This document shows, one piece after another, positions 44,401 through 52,928 of a DNA stretch of 64,000 bases (position 1 is its first letter; each line of letters begins with the position of its first letter). Where the stretch lies: the NCBI GenBank assembly GCA_964035575.1, contig OZ037861.1, positions 496,001-560,000 of the forward strand, read 5' to 3'. Made by a program: the position numbers and the translations under genes. The stretch comes from Rhynchopus sp. YZ270_cl-10 (lineage: Eukaryota > Euglenozoa > Diplonemea > Diplonemida > Diplonemidae). The notes beneath the pieces were generated by a model. It saw nothing but the letters and a program-made list of their open reading frames with translations. It did not search any database and was not told the origin of the DNA.

Positions 44401-47400
44401 AGAATATCCGGTCTTCCCGAACGGAGGCACACTTTGTGTGTTACTACGACCTGGCAATTTCCAGCAGTAGGTTAAGTAATCTTTCTTGTAAATTGTTGGA
44501 ACATTATCTCCTCAGTGCATGAATGCCCCACGTGACTGGACACTTTTGTGTTTGTCATGTGGAGCTGTGGTTGCTCTTTCACGACTTTTTTCCTTGTACA
44601 CCAGTGTGCCGGTACCTGGGTACCTGGGTACCCAGTACCCAAAAATAATTTAGGATAATACCCAAATTAATTTAGGATAATACCCAAATAATTTAGGATA
44701 ATACCCAAATAATTTAGGATAATACCCACTGGGTATTATCCTAAATGGGTACTAGAAACTTGGGTACTAGCCTACTTACCCCAAAAAAAAATTTGCACCT
44801 AATACAGGGTGGGTTTAATGTGTTAACAACTTGTTCTTTTTTTAAGTGAGAGGCCACCGTGAACTCGGTTGTGTCAGAACGTTCCAAAAACGAGGTTTTT
44901 GGGGGTCAGGGAAAATCACCAGGTGCCGCCCTCACCCCGCGAAGATTTATTTTTTGGGTGGGATTTCCTTACCCTGCCTTACCCTTTTTTTTTGCAAACC
45001 AGGGTTTCCTTAGTAAAGGTACCACAGCGTGTTTTTGCGCACACATGTGACCCCACGGTGGAGAGCAATCGGCTCGCGCAATCAAAAGAACGCAGAGAAA
45101 AAGGAAAAGACAAAAAGACAAAAGCTGGGTACCGTGCGCCTGCGGCGCTACCGTTCTCAGTCAAGAACACCACAATTTCATCTGAAGCTGTGTTTTCAGA
45201 CTTGAACATGACCCTTGTTTACGAGAATCGGCAGTCTCGAAAAGTGCACAGGAATAAAAAAATGGTCAAAACTTAAATACCGAAAACTCGTCCATTTTTC
45301 CAAAATGACCCCATCACTTTCTGCAATTGCACCGCATCGGACGATGCAATCAACAAAAACGCCTCCCCTTTTTTCGTGATCTGGGAACATGCTTGCAAGG
45401 GTTTCCTTGCTAAAACCAGAGAATCTCATACTTCATAGTAAGGGTACTTTAGCGTATTTTAGCGCACACATGTGACCCCACCGTGGAGAGCAATCGGCTC
45501 GCACAATCAAAAGAACGCAGAGAAAAGGGAAAAAGAAAAAGACAAAAGTTGGGTACCGTGCGCCTGCGGCGCTACCTACTGTTCTCAGTAATGTCAAAAA
45601 CACCACAATTTCATCTGAATTTGGGTTTTCAGACCTGAAAATGACCCATGTTTAAGAGTATGCATGGCTGTGTAACTTAAGTTAAAAAAAAAACTTAAGT
45701 TTTCTCCGAAATCCTCCGGAAAATTTAGGCGACTTAAGCTACTAAAAAAAAAAACTTAAATTAAAAAACTTAGGTTTTCGAAAAAAAAACTTAAGTTTTT
45801 TTAGAAAAAAAACAGATTGTAAGACATCTGGCCCTCGCTTCGCTCGGACCAAGTGCTTTTCATGTGCATAGTAAACGTACCCCCCTCGCCCTGTCCAGTT
45901 TGATGTGGAAAAAAAAAAAAGTCGAGCCTTGCACGGTCCACATCAGCCTCTGAGGCTGATGTGGAAAAGTGGGTGTGGAAAAGTGGGTGTGGGCTGATGT
46001 GACACACCAGCCGGCTGCTGTGGCACACCAGCCGGCTGATGTGCCACAGCAGCCCAGTGGGTGTGACACAGGTACTTTAGGTGGGCCAGGTACCCAGGTA
46101 CCCAGGTACCCAGGTACCCAGGTACCCAGGTACCCAGGTACCCAGGTACCCAGGTACACGGTACACTGTGTACAAGGAAAAAAGTCGTGAAAGAGCAACC
46201 ACAGCTCCACATGACAAACACAAAAGTGTCCAGTCACGTGGGGCATTCATGCACTGAGGAGATAATGATCCAACAATTTACAAGAAAGATTACTTAACCT
46301 ACTGCTGGAAATTGCCAGGTCGTAGTAACACACAAAGTGTGCCTCCGTTCGGGAAGACCGGATATTCTAGTGACCAAAAAGGCCTCAAGAATATCTTCCG
46401 GTAGTCAAGGTATAACCGAGTGAACGGCCCAAGACCCCCGTGGAGAAGTTAAATGTTGTAATGCTATCAGGTAGAAACTGCGAACACTGTCTTACCCTCC
46501 TCAATGCATGGTGGTTGATGTCTTCCACAACAAATTTCCTGTACCCAGGTACCCATATTCCCAGACCCACGCAGTACCACGTCGCAGTACTACGCAAAAT
46601 TTACCACCAGACCCTGTCTTCGTGCACCTGACAGGCCAAACATGCGTTGGACTCAGAGGAATGCCCGCTGTGCAGGTATCAAACATGAGAACCAACTCCC
46701 AGCAACAAGGGGCGCCTTTTGGCGGGCGTTGTTGAGGGTGTTTGGGGTGCAAAGTTTTCCACAATTTTGATGCGCGGGTACAGAAGTGTTGTCTTGTTCT
46801 TTCATCTCTAAGAAATGTAAATGTCAATCGCGTTTAACTACCACTAGGGCTTGTTCAGTGAACCCACAAGGGGTCGAAGGGGGTTGGTTATCCCGTATCT
46901 ATCAAAGGTTGTGTCGACCAGGCGAATCCACTATGTTACGCTGTATGATGATAAATCCGAAGAAATAACAGTGCATAGCAACTGCAGGAAGTTTATTAAA
47001 AAGAGTGCCTCACGCTACACAAACCACCACCCGCGATTGACTTAGATGTTATAACAAAGAGAATTCAGAACAAAACAACACCCTGCCCCATACACACTAA
47101 ATTGTCATGCTTCAAGAGCATGCCTGGGCCAAAATTACTGTGACAAAAAAAGGCAACAAGACCACCCACAAGGAGTGTGAATTGTGCACTGGTTTTCTGG
47201 GGGAACGCAATATTTTCTTGTGTCTAGTCCTCCGCAAGCAGAGGACAGACTTTCCGGTTTCCAAATCGAATTTCTTGCACTAGCTATGCTCCCTGGGCTA
47301 ATGGCTATAGCAGTGACTGACTTTAACCCCCCGTTGTTCGTCCGCAAACTCAGAATTGATGAGGGTGAACGCGTGTGAGTTGAATGTCGGAGACGGCCAA

Positions 47401-49357
47401 ACTTCTTTTCGCAATCGCTGATCCAGTTCAAATTTTTTTTTCACGATCCTGTGATGAGTGTAAATGTGGGGTGTGACTAAGTTATGGTCGCTTGGAAAAT
47501 AGTAATAATTAATAATAGAAGTTAATTGATGACTTCAAGAAAATTGTTACTACCCTGAATTTGAGGGTGTAGGAAGACAGGGATGCAAAAAGTAGTGCAA
47601 AACCCTACCCATATGTTTAGTGAAAGTTGTATTTTCTGTGGGGGAGATGAGACCATACCTTGTCTTCACATTCACCATTTGCGTCTTCGTCATCAGCTAC
47701 GACGTGTTTATTTCGATTATTTTGGTGTGGCGCCTTAACCGATTCCCCGTGGTTCTACCGTGTTTCTACCAGTTGTCGCTCCGTAAAGGGGGTTCCAGAT
47801 GTTGGAAATTTTTCTTTTTTTTTTCGCTGGTGAGCTTTTAAAGCCGGCATTTGCATTTCCGGAATCCGTCCGGCCAGTGGTGGGGTCAATTTGCCGAAAT
47901 GGACAAGTTCTCGTCTTTGGTCAATTTTCGCATGTTCAGTATACACAGTATACACAGTATACACAGTATACACAGTATACACAGTATACACAGTATACAC
48001 AGTATACACAGTATACACAGTATACACAGTATACACAGTATACACAGTATACACAGTATACACAGTATACACAGTATACACAGTATACACAGTATACACA
48101 GTATACACAGTATACACAGTATACACAGTATACACAGTATACACAGTATACACAGTATACACAGTATACACAGTATACACAGTATACACAGTATACACAG
48201 TATACACAGTATACACAGTATACACAGTATACACAGTATACACAGTATACACAGTATACACAGTATACACAGTATACACAGTACAGTACAGCTGGCCAAA
48301 AGAAAAAAGGTCGAAAACCACTTTTTTTGTCAGTTTCGTGACATCCCAGCCAGTTCCGGCCCCGGTCTGTCAAATCTGTGCCTCTGTATGCCTACAACAT
48401 AGAGAAGCCCCCTGGTAAAAAAACAATTTTTTTTTTCCAAAAAAGGGAACCCCCAACCGATTCCCCGTGTTTCTACCGGTTTACCCCCCCCCCCCCAGTA
48501 ACCGCTGCCACACCATATTTGTGAAATAAATGGGTTATTCTATGTATGTCAGGGATTACGCAGCTCCCCCACAAATAAAAAAAGTACGTGTGAATTTTCA
48601 ACACGTACAATTCTAAGCAAAAACAGTTAAAACGAAAGGCACTGGCGAAACCACGGTACGCAACATTTCTTAAAAATCTTGACCTAAATGGCACTTTCAT
48701 CGGTAACTATGGTCTAGGTGTCCAAGTGAAATAATGTGCTACCTGTTTCTTCAATACACGTCCTCGAACTTGCGCGGAGGTACATATTCGACAACACCCG
48801 TGGAGTCTAGTACGTTTTATGCATGACAGGTAGAACCCAAAATATCTGATATTTTCCTTGGATTTTTTGGCATAGATGATGACCTCACAGCCCGATTTTG
48901 GCCAAAAAATGATTTAAAAAAATCGGTCAAAAATCGAGTTCTCTTCGGTAAAAATCAAAAAAAATCGGGTGCGCAAAACCGCGTTTTAGACCCCCCACAG
49001 ATGCTCAAAAGTGCCAAATTTTGCTTTTAATGGCCTCAAATCGTCGAAATTAGCCCAAGAGGGGGGCAAAAAAAATTTTCGAGAGTCCCTTTCCCTGTGC
49101 CACAGCAGCCGGCTGGTGTGGTCACATCAGCCGGCTGGTGTGCCACAGCAGCCGGCTGATGTGGTCACACCAACCCATTTTCACACCCACTTTCACATCA
49201 GCCACAGAGGCTGATGTGGACCGTGTGGGCTAAGTTGAACAACACAAAAAAAAAAAAAAAAAAAAAAAAAAAAGAAAAAAAACGTAACTTAAGTTTTTAT
49301 TTTTAAAAAACAGCTTAAGTTACCAACTTAAGTCACTTAAGTTAACTTAAGTTACCG

Positions 49358-49388
<31 letters not shown>

Positions 49389-52336
49389 TGGGCGATGAAC
49401 ATCACTGAAGGGGGCGGATGCCTGGTGAAGCTTTTAAACGCCGGCATTTGCATTTCCGGAATCCGTCCGGCCAGTGGTGGGGTCAATTTGCCGAAATGGA
49501 CAAGTTCTTGTTTTTGGTCAATTTCCGCACAGTACACAGTACACAGTACACAGTACACAGTACACAGTACACAGTACACAGTACACAGTACACAGTACAC
49601 AGTACACAGTACACAGTACACAGTACACAGTACACAGTACACAGTACACAGTACACAGTACACAGTATGTAATCTATGGTGGTCAAAGTGCAAAATTCCT
49701 TCGTCAATGCATTTTTTGAGTAACTGTTATACCTAGAGAATACGGTCACATCACTCTTCAGACCACCTGCAGCTTCACCACCCAAGCAAAAAAAAAAAAA
49801 AAAAAAAAACGATGACCTAAGGTAACTTAGGTGACTTAAGTTTTTTTGTACTCAGGTAGCTACGTAGCCTTCAGGGAGGCAATCGTGTGCTAATACAGAA
49901 AGTATCAGTCAAGGCTGTCCTTACAGACGCATGCCAAAGCGGCCGCCACATGGGTGTGGACTTTAGATTGAAGTTTCATCATTGTACTAGCCCAGGGAGG
50001 GTTCCCGGCTACCGGCGAGGTCTCTTCCAATCCGTTCCCTAGTTTCCTAGGGGGGCCTCCTTGGCTTCACTGGCTAGGGCTCTGCAGGTCCCTCCACACA
50101 TGTTGTGTGCCTGCCTTCAGCACCCAGGGTAGCATACCCAGCACCTTGTACCCTCAGGTCAGACCTTCATAGAGTTTCAGGAGGAGTGCCACAAAAGGGC
50201 CCCCGGATGCAATTTAACGTCCAGCCCAGGACGTTTCCGTGGAATCGGATGTAAATAACAAAGTGTTTTTATGTGGGTGGTGTCAATCATGACGTCAATT
50301 CGCGTACACAAAAGTGTGCAGTGGCCAGAAGACAAGCTTGTATATATTATTTTCATCATGTTCTTAGGTGGCGGCTCTCCGATTCAGGCACCCCTACCGT
50401 AATAGGCACACCTTCACCGTGCCCGTCCCCAGGCCAAAGCCGAACGGGGTCCGCCATAGGGTCTTGAGAGCGCCGACTTTGGGTACGTTAATCCCTTACC
50501 ATACCTACTCATCGACGGAGCTGTGCGTTATGGGTAAGGAGTGCTCTTAGAGCCCACCTCGGGGTCGCTCATGTATCCCCCCCAAAGGTATTGTCCCACG
50601 GGCGGTCGCAGGGCTCTAGTTCATCCCCCCATACGTCCCCGGCACAAGGCCTTCGCGCGGTCAAAGGAATCCCATCATAGAGCCCCCCCCTACCTACTAG
50701 GAACACACCTCCACGACTGGATGCAGTTTTAGGTCATACCCAGGACCTGGTGACGAGGGTGAGGTTTTTTTTTTTTTTAAAACTTAGGTCACCTAAGTTA
50801 CACAGCCATGAGTATGGGTTCATATTTTGTGAAAATTTAAGTCACTAAAAGTTTGTCCATTTTTCCGTATATCCCCCACCACAGCCTGGGATTGGCTCGG
50901 AAATGCCACAAAACACTGTTTTTTCGCCCCCTGGTAATGGAAAAAAAATCCCCACGTAAAAAAAAAAATTTGCACCCCGATTTCAGATTTTTCAAAAATT
51001 TCCCCAAAATTAGCGACACCCCTGAATATGAATGTATCTTTTCTTTTTTTGGATTCTGCCAAACTCTTGGACTCTTGGGGAGTTTGTATCTATTATTTGA
51101 TTTACCCTTATTTCTCTTCCTTTTGCACAGTGCATTTTTGGCGACGGCGCTAAGGAGCCAGTGTTGCTGGGGGTGGGGATTTTTATTCATTTGATTGCCG
51201 CTGGGTTGCTTGGATTGTCTCTTGTGTTGTTGGTGAATGTAGTCAAGACGCAGCCGAGCACAAGCCGGCCGCAGGGCCAGCAGCAGAGCGGCCTCGACTA
51301 CGCGGAGATGGTCCCTCTGTGCTCTCTCTTCGTGTTTACGGGGATGTCGCTGACGTGCGTTGCGGTGTACCTCCGTGCAGGGTCGTTCTACTGGAACTTC
51401 TTCTCCATCCTCCTAGGGGTTGTGCTTGCCTTCGCAGCCGACCCAAGCATCAGAACCAAGCTCAAGAAGAACATCACCCGCACACAAGAGAGCCAAAAAA
51501 CAATTACTGTTCTGCGGACACAAATTCAAAATTCGAGTCAACAAAAAGCGCTTCTGCGTCCTGCTGCAAAAACAAAGGCGCCATCCGACTCCCGCAAGCA
51601 GGAACAGGAAAACACCGGGCTCATACAAGCACACCTCTCGGACATGCAGGACCAACAGGATGTGCTGAACGACTCCTCACAAGATTCTGAGGATAAGGAT
51701 CGACAACTGGCCCATGAAATAGCAGCGTTACGAAGCCAATGCTCACGACTCGAAGTGGAGGTGTCTGAAAAGGAGCTGACGATAAAAAGTCAGAAGGAGA
51801 GCCTGCAAGCCTCCCAGAATACCTTGCAGCAAGGATCCATGGCATACGAACAGTTACAAAGCCTTAACAAGCAATACGCCCAGGAGCTCCAAACTCTCAA
51901 GCTGCGCAACGACCAGCTCGTAGTCAAAGTACAGGACGAGCTCATCTCAAAAGAGACGCAGCGCGAGCTCACGGAGCACGCTGACACCTACAAGAAGCTC
52001 GCACAAGCCAACGAAAAATGTTTTTCCTCTGCGCTCTCTGACCGTCACGAAACAGCCACTGCACTGCTGGCTGAAACGCGTGAAAAGTTAACCACTGGAG
52101 AATCTGCACACTGTTCAGCAACCTTCCGGTTACAAGAGGCGGGGAATGCTAGCCACGGACTCCAACTGACAGCGTCCCAACGCCAGCTCGAGGAAGCGAC
52201 CCGAGAAAAAGAATCTGGTATCGCTATTAATGAGCGAATGGTGGGGAGATCCGGGTGCCCTCAACAACACTATTCACAAGAAAACACACAAAATCAAAAA
52301 GAATCACATCCACTTGTCGTGATTTATTGTGAATAG
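35427..52336 (+). CDS. Four-TM coiled-coil protein, array gene 1 (giant intron)
   Basis: Proposed as join(35427..35492, 51131..52336), 423 aa. Exon 1 encodes MALDKFHCGAGGAFFVLNVF GQ and ends CAG/GTATGG. Exon 2 starts after TTTTGCACAG with CIFGDGAKEPV, as in the three neighbouring copies, where both exons lie close together. The first ~130 residues form four hydrophobic segments (about 9-28, 33-62, 83-105, 110-128), with a hydrophilic SRPQGQQQSG loop. Residues 135-400 are a long Gln/Glu/Lys-rich coiled coil (LRSQCSRLEVEVSEKELTIK). The 15.6-kb intron is filled by a nested transposon insertion (35598-51024). Removing it leaves an intron of about 210 bp, similar to the small introns nearby. The gene may still be spliced, or may be silenced. 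Function unknown; a membrane-anchored coiled-coil tether is one possibility. Confidence 0.75.
36155..38665 (+). CDS. hAT-family transposase with CGGBP1-like zinc finger
   Basis: Proposed as join(36155..36499, 36646..37129, 37176..38665), 772 aa. The introns are 146 and 46 bp (GTATGT..CAG, GTATGC..GCAG) and splicing is frame-exact. Residues 1-110 are Lys-rich and basic. The BED/CGGBP1-type finger follows (FCVHCRGVVQHGESSTAKVH, then QSDRHKNN). Splicing of exons 2 and 3 joins the start of the RNase H-like fold, IPLGIDGSG-QRHLGFSTLC; its Asp, the Asp in VVADYGSINV and the CFGHVTNSALK block match the hAT catalytic core order. The C-terminal dimerisation (Dimer_Tnp_hAT) region is seen as ISVTSVDGLFSSLSAMKNKR with LSKEKFIEKLMLRKN. 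The role is cut-and-paste transposition of element B. No frame break is seen, so the gene looks intact. The stop codon lies in the loop of an 18-bp perfect hairpin. Confidence 0.88.
38640..38686. terminator. Perfect 18-bp hairpin around the transposase stop codon
   Basis: AGCTCGAGATGATACCAG at 38640-38657 and its exact inverse at 38669-38686, with an 11-nt loop TGTTCTAAATG that contains the TAA stop. A second hairpin within the preceding codons pairs GTCGGAATC with GATTCCGAC. The role is uncertain: 3'-end processing, translation control or a replication by-product are all possible. Confidence 0.6.
38753..38842 (+). repeat. 90-bp segment shared with 49875-49975 (inverted)
   Basis: Contains GGACGCTTTGGCATGCGTCT and GTAAGGACAGCCTTGATACT, found in inverse at 49880-49970. 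It lies in the 3' part of element B, downstream of the transposase, and again in the right part of element E, so the two elements share sequence outside their TIRs. Confidence 0.7.
39485..42172 (+). mobile_element. Non-LTR retrotransposon (LINE) remnant inside element A
   Basis: A decayed LINE read in several frames. 39710-40330 encodes an ORF1-like, basic, otherwise unrecognised stretch, and 40560-40662 a short coiled coil (REELQRQNLDLLRQLVELKQ). Endonuclease (EEP) signatures appear as GIYVRTTRTYKH, ERLAFEVEGVRFCNMHRP and, in a shifted frame, VVVAGDVNAHHRSWAH (41400-41715). Reverse transcriptase is represented only by its first motif, YRPISLTGSVSKVMEKLV, at 41776-41829; the catalytic YxDD region is missing. 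Stops and frameshifts are frequent and most of the RT is deleted, so it is inactive. There is no poly-A at the 3' side. Confidence 0.75.
40985..41620 (+). pseudogene. Open 211-codon stretch with propeller-like segment
   Basis: Within the LINE remnant. The stretch CKTRCYLPCGDCLLKVALPG to DGVSVYDEDLTLLCSLSHEE reads like a blade of a beta-propeller (WD or PQQ style), followed by YDVVCLKELKA, which resembles the start of the endonuclease domain (normally xVVCLQE). It may be a captured fragment or only part of the decayed LINE. No separate gene is claimed. Confidence 0.35.
42638..43107. repeat. Minisatellite (GGGTACT)n, about 67 copies
   Basis: Almost perfect 7-bp repeats over 470 bp. It is open in all frames (GYWVLGT and PSTQYPV ORFs), so the long ORFs here are artefacts. 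Unit perfection suggests recent expansion. Confidence 0.97.
43375..44640 (-). repeat. Repeat F, copy 2 (inverted)
   Basis: Inverse of 12490-13760, with its GGTACC-rich end against the right TIR of element C. It lacks the ~300-bp end present in copies 1 and 3. It also has a ~45-bp insert (TCATGTGTGGGTCACTCACA) not in the others. Confidence 0.85.
44985..45656 (+). repeat. Repeat family D, two tandem copies of its left part
   Basis: 44995-45230 and 45440-45656 are about 85-90% alike. Both have GCGCACACATGTGACCCCAC, GTGGAGAGCAATCGGCTCGC, GGTACCGTGCGCCTGCGGCG, CACCACAATTTCATCTGAA and a GTTTTCAGAC end. The second is cut at 45662 by element E, and its continuation resumes at 50816. Confidence 0.85.
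46085..47688 (+). repeat. Repeat F, copy 3
   Basis: Full-length relative of 12490-14055 with the same orientation. It begins with eight CAGGTACC-type units and ends at CACATTCACCATTT. Differences from copy 1 are point changes, short indels and a ~25-bp deletion near 46630. Confidence 0.85.
47840..47937 (+). repeat. Delta core preceding a minisatellite
   Basis: GCCGGCATTTGCATTTCCGG, AATCCGTCCGGCCAGTGGTG, GGGTCAATTTGCCGAAATGG and ACAAGTTCTCG lead directly into TTTGGTCAATTTTCGCA and the 9-bp array. The sequence is almost identical to 49441-49530, where a different array follows. Confidence 0.9.
47938..48282. repeat. Minisatellite (AGTATACAC)n, about 38 copies
   Basis: Perfect 9-bp repeats. The ORFs here (VYTVYT, SIHSIH, ILCILC) are artefacts of the array. 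Confidence 0.97.
48283..49094. other. Element J interior without a gene
   Basis: Mostly unique AT-rich DNA, with repeat L at 48960-49090 (ACCGCGTTTTAGACCCC, AAAAAATTTTCGAGAGT). No gene supported. Confidence 0.5.
49441..49530 (+). repeat. Delta core preceding a second minisatellite
   Basis: GCCGGCATTTGCATTTCCGG to GGACAAGTTCTTGTTTTTGG, about 95% identical to 47840-47937, followed immediately by the (CAGTACA)n array. Confidence 0.9.
49531..49668. repeat. Minisatellite (CAGTACA)n, about 20 copies
   Basis: Perfect 7-bp repeats. Together with its delta core it looks like a unit within element E, parallel to the one at 47840-48282. Confidence 0.97.
49870..50760. other. Unique-looking 0.9-kb stretch in element E
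   Basis: GC-richer than its surroundings, with the 90-bp segment shared with 38753-38842 (inverted) at its left side. No ORF over 65 codons and no family recognised. It may be captured host DNA. Confidence 0.4.
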
Positions 52337-52928
52337 TGTTGTTGGGGGCTTCACGGTACGCCTGGCACAAACCCATCGTCCTGTGTATGTTTCTAGTTTT
52401 CTTCTCGATTTTTTTACAAAAGAAACTCTTTATCTACTGTTGACCGGGAGAATCGAGATCTCGAAAAAGATTTTGAAAATATCGAAATTGCATTTCACTA
52501 AGAGTCGAGACTCGAAAAAGAAACCCAAAACCACATCTCGCTCACACAAAGATCTTTGCACGACTGTGTTGTTGAGTGTCGGTTTGTTTTATTGCATCTT
52601 ACTTTCCCTTTTATGAGGTGACGAAGCACAGAGAGGCTTAGGTTCATCTCAACTCTTCTCTGTGTTACCCCTTCTCTTAAACATGCAAAGCAAAGGCTTC
52701 GGTGAGGCTGCTTACCCAACCAAAAATATATGAACAAATAAAAAACCCCCCCCACCCACCCATCTTGAGACCCCGTGTACATTCCAACCGGTACGGTACC
52801 GCTCCGCAAGCACTGCTCAAGGACGGTGACGTGGGTACCCCTACGTACTACCTATTTACACCCACAAGACACCAAACAAAGAAACAGGAAGACCTACCCG
52901 GGGGGGCAAAAGAGAGAACAAAAAAACA
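52337..52928. other. Spacer between array genes 1 and 2
   Basis: The first ~400 bp (TGTTGTTGGGGGCTTCACGG onward) are nearly identical to those after genes 2 and 3 (from 54929 and 58130), including a beta module at 52622-52660. The last ~130 bp, from CGTGTACATTCCAACCGGTA, are shared upstream of exon 1 of genes 2-4 and are the likely promoter and leader region. A ~260-bp block present in the later spacers (55315-55560, 58520-58750) is missing here. Confidence 0.7.

Larger units (their letters stand above)
42546..44769. mobile_element. Element C: 2.2-kb TIR element with GGGTACT array
   Basis: Left end TAGTGCCCAAGTTTGTTGTA and right end whose inverse reads TAGTACCCAAGTTTCTAGTA. Both are followed inside by CCCATTTAGGATAATACCCA and repeated TTATTTGGGTATTATCCTAA units (42565-42635 and 44640-44750). 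The contents are the (GGGTACT)n array and an inverted copy of repeat F. No protein gene is supported and the target duplication is unclear. Confidence 0.8.
45932..49226. mobile_element. Element J: nested TIR element, TIR CACGGTCCACATCAGCC
   Basis: Left CACGGTCCACATCAGCCTCT and right inverse CACACGGTCCACATCAGCCT. Both are followed inward by AAGTGGGTGTG and multiple CACACCAGCCGGCTGATGTG palindromic units (45975-46080 and 49095-49200). The contents are a (CCAGGTAC)n run (46087-46155), repeat F copy 3, a delta core with the (AGTATACAC)n array, and repeat L. No intact ORF. Confidence 0.8.
45663..50809. mobile_element. Element E: 5.1-kb TIR element with 6-bp duplication
   Basis: Ends CATGGCTGTGTAACTTAAG and an inverse that reads CATGGCTGTGTAACTTAGG. 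AGTATG stands on both sides (45657-45662, 50810-50815), and joining the flanks restores an uninterrupted family D copy. Subterminal arrays of AACTTAAGTT-type palindromes lie on both sides. Its contents are element J, long A and T runs, and a ~900-bp stretch (49870-50760) with no recognised gene. No transposase was found. Confidence 0.85.
35598..51024. mobile_element. 15.4-kb nested hAT-type insertion in intron 1 of array gene 1
   Basis: Termini CAGGGGTGTCGCTAATT and its inverse AATTAGCGACACCCCTG, flanked by the perfect 8-bp duplication AATATGAA (35590-35597 and 51025-51032). This is diagnostic of hAT transposons. The right ~200 bp match repeat family D, so the founder was probably a non-autonomous D element. 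It was then enlarged by elements A, C, E and their nested contents. No transposase belonging to the founder remains visible. Confidence 0.9.
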
